Of a stretch of 64,000 bases of DNA, positions 43,301 through 53,120 are shown piece by piece; position 1 is the stretch's first letter, and each line of letters starts with the position of its first letter. Both the position numbers and the translations under genes were made by a program. Source of the stretch: Pseudosulfitobacter pseudonitzschiae (GTDB taxonomy: Bacteria; Pseudomonadota; Alphaproteobacteria; Rhodobacterales; Rhodobacteraceae); assembly GCF_900129395.1 (NCBI RefSeq), contig NZ_FQVP01000004.1:1-64000 (forward strand). Direction: 5' to 3'. The notes under the pieces are model-generated. The model did no database searches. It was not told the DNA's origin and saw only the letters and a list, made by a program, of their open reading frames with translations.

Positions 43301-43705
43301 ATGAACCGCCGCGCCTTTCTGACCGCCACTGCTGCCACATTTGCCTTGCCTGGCGTCGCTTCTGCCTTTCAGGTCCGCACCTTCAGCCCCGCGCTGTGGG
43401 ACGAAGTGCGCGCCAGCGATCAGGTGGTGATCCTGAATTTTCGGACGAACTGGTCCCTGACCTGCCAGATCAAACAGGAGCTGATTGCCGAGGCGATTTC
43501 GGAAAATCCCGAATACAGCGCCCTGCAGTTCATTGACGTAAACTGGGACACCTATGGGCGTTCGCGCATGGCCGAGCGGATGAAAGTCGCGCGACGGTCT
43601 ACCCTGTTGGTGATGAAAAACGGCAACGAAATCGCGCGTTTGGTGAACGAACCCGACGCCAGGAAGATCCGCGGCCTGATGGACGCCGCCCTGGCTGCCG
43701 GTTGA
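43301..43705 (+). CDS. Exported thioredoxin-fold protein with degenerate active site
   Basis: The 134-residue precursor starts at ATG 43301 (MNRRAFLTATAATFALPG), with a signal peptide containing adjacent arginines and cut near ASA-F (residue about 22); Tat export is possible. The rest follows the thioredoxin fold: VVILNFRTNW, LQFIDVNWDTYG, RRSTLLVMKNGNEIARLVN (the cis-Pro region is here RST) and KIRGLMDAALAAG. Where CxxC is expected the sequence is Ser-Leu-Thr-Cys, so the nucleophilic first cysteine is missing and the cis-Pro is not evident. It is more likely a chaperone or thiol-sensing protein than a disulfide oxidoreductase. Confidence 0.75.
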   Translation: MNRRAFLTATAATFALPGVASAFQVRTFSPALWDEVRASDQVVILNFRTNWSLTCQIKQELIAEAISENPEYSALQFIDVNWDTYGRSRMAERMKVARRSTLLVMKNGNEIARLVNEPDARKIRGLMDAALAAG

Positions 43706-43761
43706 ACCATAGGTCGTTTTCAGAACAGTCACCGCCCTGATGCCCGCGCTAGCGTCGGGTC

Positions 43762-44733
43762 ATGACAATCGTTCCACGGCGCTATGTGTTCCTGCTGATC
43801 CCTGGCTACAGCCAGCTTGGCTTTGCCTGCGCGCTCGAGGCGCTGAGTCTGGCCAATCTGCACCCATCGGGACAGACCTATTACACGTGGATGGTGCTGA
43901 GCGCCGATGGCGCGCCGGTGCCTGCCTACAACGGGATCACCACCGTGGTGGACGGTCCGCTGACCGAACTGCACCACGACGATACGCTGGTGGTCTGCGC
44001 TGGCGAGCATGCGGGCGCGGGCAGCACAAAAGCCGTGCTGAACTGGTTGCGCCGCGAAACCCGACGCGGCATTGATTTCGGCGCGCTGTCGTCAGGGGCC
44101 TATACGCTGGCGCTGGCCGGGCTGCTGGCAGGCAAACGGGTGGTCACCCACTGGCAGTACCGCGATGCGCTATGCGAACTGCTGCCCGATGTGACCATCG
44201 AAAAGGGTCTGTTCGCGATCGACGGCCGCGTGTTCACCACTGCGGGCGGGGCCGCGTCGATGGATATGATGCTGGCGCGTATCCGCGAAGAATACGGGCA
44301 GGATTTGGCGACATGGGTGGCCGATCAGATGGTCTATACCCATCCACGCCAAATGGAACATGCCCAGCGCATGTCGGCAGGCGGTCCGGCCGAGGCGCGC
44401 AATCCCAAGCTGGCGCTGGCCTTGCAAGCCATGGCCAACAACCTTGAGGACCCGCTGCGCCCCGACGAGATTGCCGATCTGGTTGGCCTGTCCACCCGCC
44501 AGCTGGAGCGGCTGTTTGCAAAATACCTGTCCGTATCACCCAAGCGGCATTACCTCAGCCTGCGACTGGAAAAGGCGCGTGGGCTGTTGCGACAGACCTC
44601 CATGACCGTCACGGACATTTGCGTGGCTTGCGGGTTCCAGTCGCTGTCGCATTTCTCGAAATGCTACCGCAGCAACTTTGGCCTCAGCCCCGGTCAGGAA
44701 ATGCGGGGGAGCCATTTGTTGTGGACCTCGTGA
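43762..44733 (+). CDS. GlxA-family AraC-type transcriptional regulator
   Basis: The 323-residue protein has an N-terminal DJ-1/PfpI-like domain (residues 8-190: YVFLLIPGYSQLGFACALEALSLAN split by turns) without the nucleophile Cys; the elbow region is FGALSSGAYTLALAGLLAGKRV. The C-terminal AraC HTH (about 215-320) has LQAMANNLEDPLRPDEIADLVGLSTRQLERLFAKYL and VTDICVACGFQSLSHFSKCYRSNFGLSP (each split by turns). Relatives such as GbdR and CdhR control glycine betaine and carnitine catabolism in pseudomonads, but no such genes lie beside this one. The ligand is therefore unknown. Confidence 0.92.
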   Translation: MTIVPRRYVFLLIPGYSQLGFACALEALSLANLHPSGQTYYTWMVLSADGAPVPAYNGITTVVDGPLTELHHDDTLVVCAGEHAGAGSTKAVLNWLRRETRRGIDFGALSSGAYTLALAGLLAGKRVVTHWQYRDALCELLPDVTIEKGLFAIDGRVFTTAGGAASMDMMLARIREEYGQDLATWVADQMVYTHPRQMEHAQRMSAGGPAEARNPKLALALQAMANNLEDPLRPDEIADLVGLSTRQLERLFAKYLSVSPKRHYLSLRLEKARGLLRQTSMTVTDICVACGFQSLSHFSKCYRSNFGLSPGQEMRGSHLLWTS

Positions 44734-44774
44734 AGCCACGCTAAACCTTGGGGGAACAGACCCAAGGTATTTCA

Positions 44775-46028
44775 ATGAAACTGCTTTTTGTGCACCAGAA
44801 CATGCCGGGCCAATACCGCGAATTTGTCCAGTGGCTGGCCGACACCCGCGATCACGATATCATTTTCCTGACCCAGCGCCGCAAGCCGCCCTTGATGAAG
44901 GGTGTGCGCGAACTGGTTTACAAGGCTCACCATCAGGCGTCCGATGACACCTATGGGCTGGTCAAGACGTGGGAAAATGCCGCCGGTTCCGGCTTTGGCT
45001 GCGCGATGGCCGCCCAAGGCTTGCGCGACAAGGAAGGGTGGACTCCCGATATCATCATCGGTCATGTCGGCTGGGGCGAGTTGACCTTTATGAAGGAAAT
45101 CTACCCCGATGTGCCGATCATCGGCTTTTTCGAATATTACTACAGCGTCACCGGCGGTCCCGTCGGCTTTGATCCCGAAAGCCCGGTCAGCGACCATGCA
45201 CCCTTCATCATGCAGGCACACAACACCGTGCCGCTGGTCAACATCGACCGCGTGGATCTGGCGCAATGTCCGACGGAATGGCAAAAGAACCGCTTTCCAA
45301 CTGCCTTTCATGACAAGATGTACGTCTGCCATGACGGCATCCGCACCGACACGCTGCTGCCAAATCCTGATGTAGAGCTGCGCCTGGGCCGGATCGACCG
45401 TCCGCTGACACGTGCCGATGAAATCGTGACCTATGTGGCGCGCAACCTGGAAACGACCCGCGGTTTTCATCAGTTCATGCGCGCGCTGCCGGGCATCCTC
45501 GAGGGGCGGCCCAACGCCCGCGTGATGGTGGTGGGCGGCAACGACACGTCCTATGGCGGCAAGTCCGAGCACCCCAACGGCCTGCGCGGTCAGATGGAGG
45601 CCGAAGTCGGCGATCGCGTGGATTGGTCGCGTGTGCATTTTCTGGGGCAGGTGCCCTATGACGCCTATCAAAAGCTGATCCAGATCAGCCGCTGCCATAT
45701 TTATCTGACCATGCCCTTTGTGCTGTCATGGTCGCTGCTGGAATCCATGTCGATGCAGGCCACCATCGTGGCCAGCGACGTGGCCCCCGTGCGCGAGGCG
45801 ATCACCCACGGGGAAACCGGGATGCTGGTGGATTTCTTCGACCCCGAAGCACTGGCGGCGCAGGTCGTTGATGTGCTGGCGCGCCCAGATGCCTATGCGC
45901 ATCTGGGACCGAACGCGCGGGCGCATGTGGTGAAAACCTATGATTTTCTCACTGTCTGCCTGCCCGAGCACCTGCGCCAGATCAACGCGCTGGTGCCAGC
46001 GGACAAGGCCATAGCCCTGCCCGCCTAG
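44775..46028 (+). CDS. Glycosyltransferase family 4-like protein
   Basis: The 417-residue cytosolic GT-B enzyme begins at ATG 44775 (MKLLFVHQNMPGQYREF). The donor-side C-terminal domain includes IVTYVARNLETTRGFHQFMRALPGIL, ARVMVVGGND, FLGQVPYDAYQKLIQISRCHIYLTMPFVLSWSLLESMSM and GETGMLVDFFDPEALAAQV (each split by turns), with the retaining E-x7-E-type signature region changed to FVLSWSLLESM. It opens the exopolysaccharide locus extending to 54.2 kb and faces the convergent export gene at 46033. The sugar is unknown. Confidence 0.85.
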   Translation: MKLLFVHQNMPGQYREFVQWLADTRDHDIIFLTQRRKPPLMKGVRELVYKAHHQASDDTYGLVKTWENAAGSGFGCAMAAQGLRDKEGWTPDIIIGHVGWGELTFMKEIYPDVPIIGFFEYYYSVTGGPVGFDPESPVSDHAPFIMQAHNTVPLVNIDRVDLAQCPTEWQKNRFPTAFHDKMYVCHDGIRTDTLLPNPDVELRLGRIDRPLTRADEIVTYVARNLETTRGFHQFMRALPGILEGRPNARVMVVGGNDTSYGGKSEHPNGLRGQMEAEVGDRVDWSRVHFLGQVPYDAYQKLIQISRCHIYLTMPFVLSWSLLESMSMQATIVASDVAPVREAITHGETGMLVDFFDPEALAAQVVDVLARPDAYAHLGPNARAHVVKTYDFLTVCLPEHLRQINALVPADKAIALPA

Positions 46029-46032
46029 ATCA

Positions 46033-47151
46033 TCAGTTGGCGGCGTTGTTGGCGGTGTTGAAGACGCCAAAGACCGAACCAACGAGGCCCAGAACCGTGC
46101 GGGCACCGTTGATCGGGCTTTCGGTGACCAGAACCACGTCGCCCGAGTTGATGCTGAAATTGCGAGCCGAAAACAGCCCGTCGGCATTGGTCAGGTCCAG
46201 TGTGAACACGACGCGCGGCTGACGCGGCCCGCGCACACCGGGACGTACGGCGCTGGCCGGATATTCACGCAGGATCAGGATGCCCTTGGGGTTGGCCCGT
46301 GCCGCGTTCACGCCGCCCAGAATGGCCACGGCATCCGTGGCCGAAATCTCGTCCTTGGTGAACGGGTACAACGACTGTGTGCCCGCAGCCCCCATCGACA
46401 CGAAATACCGTTCATCTGCCTCGACGATAACCTTGTCGCCACCGCGCAGCCGCGTGTCGTGGCCCGGGTTTTCGTACAGGCGGTTAATCGATGTGCCATA
46501 CATCTTGCCGCCCCGCATCAAACGGATCTGCGGGTTTTTCAGGCCACTATCGACGCCACCGCCGGCGGCAATCAACGACAGCACCGAAAAGTTCTGGTCC
46601 GGCATCGGGAAGGAACCGGGCGCACGCACGCCGCCCACCAGATCAACGGAGTTCATCCGCCCTTCGGCCATCGAGACCTGTACCTGTGCCGATGGCACAA
46701 CTGCTTCGAGGCTGTTCTGAATGGCGGACCGGGCGCTGTCGGGCGTACGGCCCGCCACGTTGATCTTGCCCACGTAGGGAATGAAAACAGTGCCTGCACC
46801 GGTGACGCGCACCTCGGTCAGGTCGGCGACCGGCGATCCGGGACCGGTCAGAAGCGAGTTTTCGCCCGAATCCCAGATGCGGATGTTCAGCGTATCGCCC
46901 GGCGAAATCACCTGCGAGCTGTACCCCTTGGTCGCACCGATCCAGTTGTACTGTTCGTCGCCGACCTTCGGCCAGCTTGCGATCGACGGCAAAAATGCCC
47001 GCGTGACGGGGTAAATTGCAAAATCGGCTTCAACGTCGCTCGAGGTTTTTAGAATTTCCTTGTCGACGGCAGCGCCGCGCGGCAGCTGCGAACAGGCCAC
47101 CATAAACATCATGACACAAAGCCATCCGATAACGCGCAAATGTACGGTCAT
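46033..47151 (-). CDS. Polysaccharide export lipoprotein (Wza-like)
   Basis: The 372-residue outer-membrane polysaccharide export protein has a lipobox FMVACSQ, lipid attachment at Cys20, followed by a polysaccharide-export domain (about 80-165: SPGDTLNIRIWDSGENSLLTG, split by turns, and VFIPYVGKINVAGRTPDSARSAI, split by turns) and SLBB repeats (about 165-345: VDLVGGVRAPGSFP, FSVLSLIAAGGGVDSG, and SATDAVAILGGVNAARANPKG split by turns). It forms the translocation channel for the polysaccharide built by the neighbouring genes. It diverges from the epimerase gene. No Wzc-type co-polymerase is in the window. Confidence 0.93.
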   Translation of the reverse strand: MTVHLRVIGWLCVMMFMVACSQLPRGAAVDKEILKTSSDVEADFAIYPVTRAFLPSIASWPKVGDEQYNWIGATKGYSSQVISPGDTLNIRIWDSGENSLLTGPGSPVADLTEVRVTGAGTVFIPYVGKINVAGRTPDSARSAIQNSLEAVVPSAQVQVSMAEGRMNSVDLVGGVRAPGSFPMPDQNFSVLSLIAAGGGVDSGLKNPQIRLMRGGKMYGTSINRLYENPGHDTRLRGGDKVIVEADERYFVSMGAAGTQSLYPFTKDEISATDAVAILGGVNAARANPKGILILREYPASAVRPGVRGPRQPRVVFTLDLTNADGLFSARNFSINSGDVVLVTESPINGARTVLGLVGSVFGVFNTANNAAN

Positions 47152-47250
47152 GCTTGTTTGCCCCCAGGCAGCTATTTTTCTTTCGGATCAGCTGGCAGAT
47201 TAACGCTGAAACGTTTGAATTTTCTGCTGCGCAAGATACTGGATGGGGTC

Positions 47251-48084
47251 ATGCCGTCAACGCCAACACGCCCTGATTTCAACAATAAGCGCCTCGTGGT
47301 TCTGGGCGCGACGGGGCGGCTGGGCGGTATTCTGCGCAAGCAGTGGAAAACCGACGCCGTTCGCTGGCAGGCCCGCATCGAAAGGGACGGATTTCACCGC
47401 GTCGATATTCTGAATGATCCCAAAGCGCTACGTGACCTGTGCAGCGGTGCCGATGCCGTTTTATGTCTGGCAGGCGTCACAAGGGGCAATCCTGCTGCCT
47501 TGCAACACAACACCGATCTGGCGCGCGCCGCGATCACTGCGGCAAATGGCGCGCGTGTCTTTTTGGCGTCCTCGGCGGCGGTTTATGGCGCAGGCGGCAA
47601 GGATTTGCGCGAAACCGATGCCGTGACGCCCCTGTCACCCTACGGACAGGCCAAGCTGGCGATGGAACAGGCTGCCCTTTCCTCTGGCGCGCCCGTCACC
47701 TGTCTGCGCATCGGAAACGTCGCCGGGGCTGATGCAATATTGGGCGGCTGGCACAGTGAAATGGCGCTGGACACTGACGCAGAAGGGCGAACCCCGCGCC
47801 GCAGTTACATCGGGCCACAGGCCTTTGCGCGCACACTGGCCCATGTCCTAGCCACCGACACCCCGCCGCCGGTGCTGAACATCGCGGCACCCGGCCTTGT
47901 CGAAATGGGTGCGCTGCTGGATGCCGCCGCCCTGCCGTGGCATGCGACTGCGCCAACCCGCCCCGTCATCTGGGATGTGGGCCTGAATACGGATGCGCTT
48001 GCCTTGCTTGCCCCATTTGCACCACAAGACAGCACAGCCGCAGGCATCGCCGCCGAATGGCATCACGCAAGAGACCCGCAATGA
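47251..48084 (+). CDS. NAD-dependent epimerase/dehydratase
   Basis: The 277-residue extended SDR begins at ATG 47251 with GGATGGGG just upstream. It has the Rossmann motif VVLGATGRLGG (GxxGxxG) and FLASSAAVYGAGGKDLRETD, with SPYGQAKLAMEQAALSSG, in which YxxxK is intact. SSAAVYG and CLRIGNVAGAD are typical of sugar nucleotide epimerases. It is co-translated with the downstream sugar transferase (ATGA overlap), so it probably makes the nucleotide sugar used in the locus. The exact substrate is unknown. Confidence 0.88.
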   Translation: MPSTPTRPDFNNKRLVVLGATGRLGGILRKQWKTDAVRWQARIERDGFHRVDILNDPKALRDLCSGADAVLCLAGVTRGNPAALQHNTDLARAAITAANGARVFLASSAAVYGAGGKDLRETDAVTPLSPYGQAKLAMEQAALSSGAPVTCLRIGNVAGADAILGGWHSEMALDTDAEGRTPRRSYIGPQAFARTLAHVLATDTPPPVLNIAAPGLVEMGALLDAAALPWHATAPTRPVIWDVGLNTDALALLAPFAPQDSTAAGIAAEWHHARDPQ

Positions 48085-48719
48085 CCTGGCGCAAGCGCAT
48101 TTTCGATCTGTTCTTTGCCAGCTTGCTGGTGATCATCCTTGGCCCCGTCATCCTGTGGCTGGTCGTCTATATCCTGATCAAACAGGGCCGCCCGCTGTTT
48201 TACGTGGCCGAACGCATGAAAACCCCGACCCAGTCCTTTGGTCTGTGGAAGTTTCGCACCATGTCGGTTGTCGACGAGGACGCAGGGGTGTCGGGCGGGG
48301 ACAAAAGCGCACGGATCACCCCGCTGGGCGCGAAACTGCGCGCCAGGCGGCTGGACGAATTTCCACAGCTTTGGAATATCCTGAAGGGCGACCTGAGCTT
48401 TGTCGGCCCGCGCCCGCCCCTGCGCGAATATGTCGAGCGGTTTCCACATATCTATGGTCAGGTGCTCAAATCGCGGCCGGGCGTCACTGGGTTGGCGACC
48501 ATCCGGTTTCACAAACACGAAGACAGGCTGCTGGCCCGCTGCAAGACACCAGAAGCCACGGACGACATTTACACGCGCATCTGTGTCCCGCGCAAAGCAC
48601 GGTTGGACCTGATCTATCAGCGCAATCAATCAACCTGTTATGACTTTGACCTTGTGTTCCAGACCATCGGGAACCTCTTTCGCAGGCGGTCGTCCGCCAC
48701 CAGACCACCACGACGCTGA
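48081..48719 (+). CDS. Undecaprenyl-phosphate sugar phosphotransferase
   Basis: This 212-residue initiating glycosyltransferase of the polyprenyl phosphotransferase family puts the first sugar-1-phosphate on undecaprenyl phosphate. One N-terminal membrane helix (FDLFFASLLVIILGPVILWLV split by turns, residues of about 8-30) is followed by the catalytic region: FGLWKFRTMSVVDED, ITPLGAKLRARRLDEFPQLWNILKGDLSFVGPRPPL (split by turns), with the key Arg, Asp-Glu and Pro-Arg-Pro. It is the short monotopic form, as in PglC and the WcaJ C-terminal domain. It overlaps the epimerase gene. About 200 AT-rich bases (48720-48916) follow, probably holding a promoter for the next gene. Confidence 0.93.
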   Translation: MTWRKRIFDLFFASLLVIILGPVILWLVVYILIKQGRPLFYVAERMKTPTQSFGLWKFRTMSVVDEDAGVSGGDKSARITPLGAKLRARRLDEFPQLWNILKGDLSFVGPRPPLREYVERFPHIYGQVLKSRPGVTGLATIRFHKHEDRLLARCKTPEATDDIYTRICVPRKARLDLIYQRNQSTCYDFDLVFQTIGNLFRRRSSATRPPRR

Positions 48720-48916
48720 CACGAGGTGCGAATCGCTTGAAACTGGCTTAAGGTTTCGCAAAGCGACTATTTTTTAGAAAGAATTAACCAAACGTCATTG
48801 ATAAATGCCGTTGCATGGTCTTTTTCACATGCAGAATCTCAATCTTAGGTTGGCGATTGGCAAAAGCGTCCTAATTGAGGTGCCAAGTGATCAAGAATGT
48901 ATTTCAGGGGCGATAA

Positions 48917-50821
48917 GTGCTGAATTTCATCAAATCGCTCTCGCGATCGCAAAAGCGTAACATCATGCTGTTCATCGACGCCATGCTGGTGCCGATTGCG
49001 CTGTTCTTTTCGTTCTCGCTGCACGCCAACGGCGAGGCCTTGGTCATGATGTTGGCCTATCTGCCGGTCCTGCCCTACCTGCTGATCATCGGCGGTGCGC
49101 TGTCGGTTCTTATGGGCATTTCGACCATTCAATTGAACGCCTATGAAACCGGCGCCATCGGCCTGACCGGCGCGTTTTCCGTGGCCCTCGTGATCGTATC
49201 CTACCTACTGACCACCGCGGCGCGGATTCCGATCACGATTCCGACGCATATTGTCTTTGGCATCAGCTTTTTCATCTTTTCGATCATCAGCCGTGCGGTG
49301 CTGTTGCAGATCGTGCTGGCCATCTATCGCCGGTCGTCCCTGCGCTGTCGCGTCCTGATCTACGGGGCGGGCACCACTGGCACACAGCTGGTGTCGGCCT
49401 TGCGCAGCCACGAACATATCGAACCCGTCGCCTTTGTGGATGACAGCAAGGCATTGCACGGGCTGATCGTGGCGCGGCTGCCGGTCTATTCGCCTGTCCG
49501 CATCGCCGAGATTGCTGCGGAAAAACGGATCGATCGTGTCCTGCTTGCGCTGCCCTCGCTCAGCCTGCCCAAACAGGCGCAAATCTCAAGGCGCCTGCAA
49601 AAAATGGGGCTCGAGGTTCAGGCGCTGCCCTCCTTCGCCCAGCTCGTCGGAGAGGAGGCGCTGGTTGACAAGCTGACCGATGTCGAACCCAAGCTGTTTT
49701 TGAACCGCGACGAGGTGGCGACCGAAACCGGCGCAAGCGCGATTGCCAGCTACCAAGGCAAAACCGTGCTGATTTCGGGCGCGGGCGGGTCCATCGGGTC
49801 AGAGCTGTGCCGGCAGGTCATGCAATGCAGTCCTGCGAAAATGGTCCTGTTCGAGCTAAGCGAGGTCGCGCTGTACAAGGTCGACATGGAACTGCGTCAG
49901 ATCGCCGAAGACACGGATATCGAGATCGTGCCGGTGCTGGGCACGGTCACCGACGCGCGTCAGGTGCGGGGCGTTCTGTCCGATCACAACGTTCAGGTGG
50001 TGCTGCATGCGGCAGCCTACAAACACGTGCCCCTGGTCGAGACCAACCCACTCACAGGGCTGGCGAACAACGTACTGGGCACACACACACTGGCGACCGA
50101 AGCCGCAAAGACAAATGTTGAACGTTTCATCCTGATCAGCTCGGACAAGGCGGTGCGCCCCACGAATGTCATGGGGGCGTCGAAACGTCTGGCCGAACTG
50201 GTGGTGCAGGATCTGGCCAGCCGCGTTTCTGCGGGCGATGCGCCGATCTATACGATGGTGCGCTTTGGCAATGTTCTGGGCTCGTCCGGGTCGGTTGTCC
50301 CGCTGTTCCAGGAACAGTTGCGCCGGGGTGGCCCCGTGACCGTGACCCACCCCGAGGTGTCACGCTATTTCATGACGGCACAAGAGGCCGTGCACCTGGT
50401 GTTGCGCGCGGGTGCAATGGCCAAGGGTGGCGAGGTTTTCGTTCTGGACATGGGCAAACCGGTTCACATTGAAAAACTGGCGCGCCAAGTCATCGAAAGC
50501 GCGGGCTACACGGTGCGTGACGCCAAGAACCCCGATGGCGATATCGAGATTGAATTCATCGGCCTGCGTCCCGGCGAAAAGATGACCGAAGAGCTGACCC
50601 TGACCGGCAACCTGATCGGCACAACCCATCGCAAGATTTTCTCGGCGGACGAAATGGCGCTTTCGGAAATCGAAATCGCAAGCGCACTGCGGGCCTTGCG
50701 CGCAGCCCTCGCATCCAACGACGAACAGGCCGCCAGGGAAGTGGCCCTGCGGTGGGTCGAAGGTTATTCAAATTCTCGTCACGAACAGCTGGCCGACGCG
50801 ACACAATTCACTCCGGTTTAA
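48917..50821 (+). CDS. Polysaccharide biosynthesis dehydratase/epimerase (CapD/FlaA1 family)
   Basis: The 634-residue membrane protein starts at GTG 48917, with AGGGG 6 bases upstream. About four N-terminal membrane helices (residues 14-115) precede a first Rossmann domain (about 135-260: VLIYGAGTTGTQLVSALRS) and the catalytic SDR domain (about 280-580: VLISGAGGSIGSELCRQVM). The active site carries the Met-x3-Lys form SSDKAVRPTNVMGASKR of membrane 4,6-dehydratases such as WbpM. The reaction is probably UDP-GlcNAc 4,6-dehydration, leading to N-acetylated amino-deoxy sugars in the polymer. Substrate not proven. Confidence 0.93.
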   Translation: MLNFIKSLSRSQKRNIMLFIDAMLVPIALFFSFSLHANGEALVMMLAYLPVLPYLLIIGGALSVLMGISTIQLNAYETGAIGLTGAFSVALVIVSYLLTTAARIPITIPTHIVFGISFFIFSIISRAVLLQIVLAIYRRSSLRCRVLIYGAGTTGTQLVSALRSHEHIEPVAFVDDSKALHGLIVARLPVYSPVRIAEIAAEKRIDRVLLALPSLSLPKQAQISRRLQKMGLEVQALPSFAQLVGEEALVDKLTDVEPKLFLNRDEVATETGASAIASYQGKTVLISGAGGSIGSELCRQVMQCSPAKMVLFELSEVALYKVDMELRQIAEDTDIEIVPVLGTVTDARQVRGVLSDHNVQVVLHAAAYKHVPLVETNPLTGLANNVLGTHTLATEAAKTNVERFILISSDKAVRPTNVMGASKRLAELVVQDLASRVSAGDAPIYTMVRFGNVLGSSGSVVPLFQEQLRRGGPVTVTHPEVSRYFMTAQEAVHLVLRAGAMAKGGEVFVLDMGKPVHIEKLARQVIESAGYTVRDAKNPDGDIEIEFIGLRPGEKMTEELTLTGNLIGTTHRKIFSADEMALSEIEIASALRALRAALASNDEQAAREVALRWVEGYSNSRHEQLADATQFTPV

Positions 50822-50957
50822 GAGCCGTGCGCGCCCGATTGTCACCCGAATGCCGCGGTTGCGCGCCAAGCCCCGCAAACCGAGGCAATCCGGTTGATCT
50901 GACCCAGCGCCGCATGGTCTAGTCCCTCAAACAGTTCAACAACAGATCGGGTGCAGC

Positions 50958-53120
50958 GTGCAGCGAGCCATTCTCCGCAAAACAAGCTTTGCTGCCGCCT
51001 TTGTCGCGCTGGGCACGGCGGCATACGCCCAAAGCGATGACGGCACACCGCACTTCAAAATGCCGGTACAACCCTCGTTGAACTTGTACGGCAGCCCCGG
51101 CGTGATCGACATGCCCACGGGCGAAGCATTGCCCGACGCGCAATTCGCCGTCAGCTACTCCTATTTCGGCGGCATCAGCCGCACCGCGATGACCTTTCAG
51201 TTCTCGCCCCGCATTTCGGCGACGTTCCGCTATGTCGGCATTCAAAACTGGAACGACAACGGTTTCGACACCTACCGTGACCGCAACTTTGACGTCCGCT
51301 TCCTGCTGCGCCGCGAATCGCAATACTTGCCCGCGATCACGCTGGGACTTCAGGATTTCGCGGGCACCGGCATCAATGCGGCCGAATACGTTGTTGCCAC
51401 CAAAACCTTTGACCGCCCGCTCAGCCTGCCCGGTAGCATGAAGGTGTCGGCGGGTCTGGGTTGGGGCAGGCTCGCGTCTTCCGGGTCCATCGGTTCGCTG
51501 TTCGGCAGCAACCGCCCCAAATTCGACCCCAACAGCAAGGGCGGCAACTTTGCCACCGACCAATGGTTCCGCGGACCCACAGCACCCTTCGCGGGCATCG
51601 AATGGCAGATCGACAATCGTTGGGCGCTCAAGGCTGAATATTCATCGGACGCTTATGAACCCGAGACCTCGCGCGGGGTGTTCACCCGCAAGAGCAGGAT
51701 GAACTTTGGTGCGGAATATCAGTATTCTGAAAACCTGCGCCTGGGTGCATATTGGATGTACGGCTCAGAATTCGGCATAAGTGCCCAGTTGCAGGTCAAC
51801 CCAAAACGCGCGACCACGCCGATGATGGTCTCAGGTCCGCGCACCATCCAGCAACGTCCGACCCGCGCAGAGAATCCCGCCGCCTGGTCCGAGGACTGGA
51901 GCACAAGCGCCACAGCCCCGACAACCATTCGCGACGCCCTGCGCCCCGAGCTGGAAAAAGAAGGGCTGACGCTGGAGTCATTGTCCGTCAGCGCCAACAG
52001 CGCCGAGCTGCGCTTCATCAACCGCCGCTATTCCGCAGACGCGGCCGCCATTGGTCGTGCTGCACGCGTGATGGCGTTGATCCTGCCGCCGTCGGTTGAA
52101 ACCTTCCGCCTTGTGCTGGTCGAGGACAACTTGCCGCTCAGCACCGTGACCCTGCGCCGCTCGGACCTCGAGGCACTGGAATTCCAGCCAGACAACACAG
52201 ACGCCCTGCTGGCGGTCACCGGGTTCAGCGAAGCGGCACCAAATCTGCCACATGCGGTGAAAAACCCCGATCTGTATCCGTCGCTGAATTTTTCTGTGGG
52301 TCCATATCTGTCCCCCAGCTATTTCGATCCCGAAAGCCCGGTGCGGGCCGACGCAGGCGTCAGCGCCGAATTCCGTTATCGGTTCGCGCCAGGCTGGCTG
52401 GTCGCGGGCGAAATGCGCCACCGTCTGATCGGGAACATCGCCGACAGTGATCGGTTCTCGAACTCTGGGCTGCCGCGCGTCCGCACCGATTCCCTGCGAT
52501 ATGCGCAGGCCGCCGACACCACCCTGCACAAGCTTTATATCAGCAAGCAGTGGAAACCCGGAGCCAACACCTATGCCCGCGTCACCGCCGGTTATCTGGA
52601 GCAGATGTTCGGCGGCGTTTCAGCAGAATTGCTATGGAAGCCGGTGAACAGCCGTCTGGCACTGGGTGTCGAGGCCAACTATGTCAAACAGCGTGAATAC
52701 GAACAGCGGTTCGGCTTTCAGGACTATTCCGTCGCCACGGGCCATGTCTCGGCCTATTACGAATTCGGGCGCGGCTACATGGGCCAACTGGACGTAGGCC
52801 GCTATCTGGCAGGCGACGTGGGGGCCACCGCGACCCTGACCCGCGAATTTGCAAACGGATGGCGTGTCGGCGGTTTCTTTACGCTGACCGACGTCTCCGC
52901 GGCCGAGTTCGGCGAAGGCTCCTTTGACAAGGGTATCATCCTGCAAATCCCCGTAAGCTGGTTCACCGGTCAACCGTCGAAACGCACCGTGTCGACGACA
53001 ATCCGTCCGATCCAGCGGGACGGCGGCGCACGTCTGGACGTGCCGGGGCGCCTGTATGAACAAGTGCGCAACGGACACCGCAATGACATTGTCGCCGACT
53101 TCGGGAGGACCTGGGAATGA
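50958..53120 (+). CDS. yjbH: YjbH/GfcD-family outer-membrane polysaccharide protein
   Basis: The 720-residue precursor starts at GTG 50958; the exact start is uncertain. Its signal peptide ends at AYA-Q (about residue 24). The YjbH pattern is clear: LNLYGSPGVIDMPTGEALPDAQFAVSYSYFGG (split by turns), then repeated beta-strand segments such as GISRTAMTFQFSPRISATF and the C-terminal GYMGQLDVGRYLAGDVGATATLTREFANGWRVGGFFTLTD (split by turns). The protein is expected to form two linked beta-barrels in the outer membrane for polysaccharide export. It overlaps yjbF by 4 bases; 136 bases separate it from the dehydratase gene. Confidence 0.92.
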   Translation: MQRAILRKTSFAAAFVALGTAAYAQSDDGTPHFKMPVQPSLNLYGSPGVIDMPTGEALPDAQFAVSYSYFGGISRTAMTFQFSPRISATFRYVGIQNWNDNGFDTYRDRNFDVRFLLRRESQYLPAITLGLQDFAGTGINAAEYVVATKTFDRPLSLPGSMKVSAGLGWGRLASSGSIGSLFGSNRPKFDPNSKGGNFATDQWFRGPTAPFAGIEWQIDNRWALKAEYSSDAYEPETSRGVFTRKSRMNFGAEYQYSENLRLGAYWMYGSEFGISAQLQVNPKRATTPMMVSGPRTIQQRPTRAENPAAWSEDWSTSATAPTTIRDALRPELEKEGLTLESLSVSANSAELRFINRRYSADAAAIGRAARVMALILPPSVETFRLVLVEDNLPLSTVTLRRSDLEALEFQPDNTDALLAVTGFSEAAPNLPHAVKNPDLYPSLNFSVGPYLSPSYFDPESPVRADAGVSAEFRYRFAPGWLVAGEMRHRLIGNIADSDRFSNSGLPRVRTDSLRYAQAADTTLHKLYISKQWKPGANTYARVTAGYLEQMFGGVSAELLWKPVNSRLALGVEANYVKQREYEQRFGFQDYSVATGHVSAYYEFGRGYMGQLDVGRYLAGDVGATATLTREFANGWRVGGFFTLTDVSAAEFGEGSFDKGIILQIPVSWFTGQPSKRTVSTTIRPIQRDGGARLDVPGRLYEQVRNGHRNDIVADFGRTWE

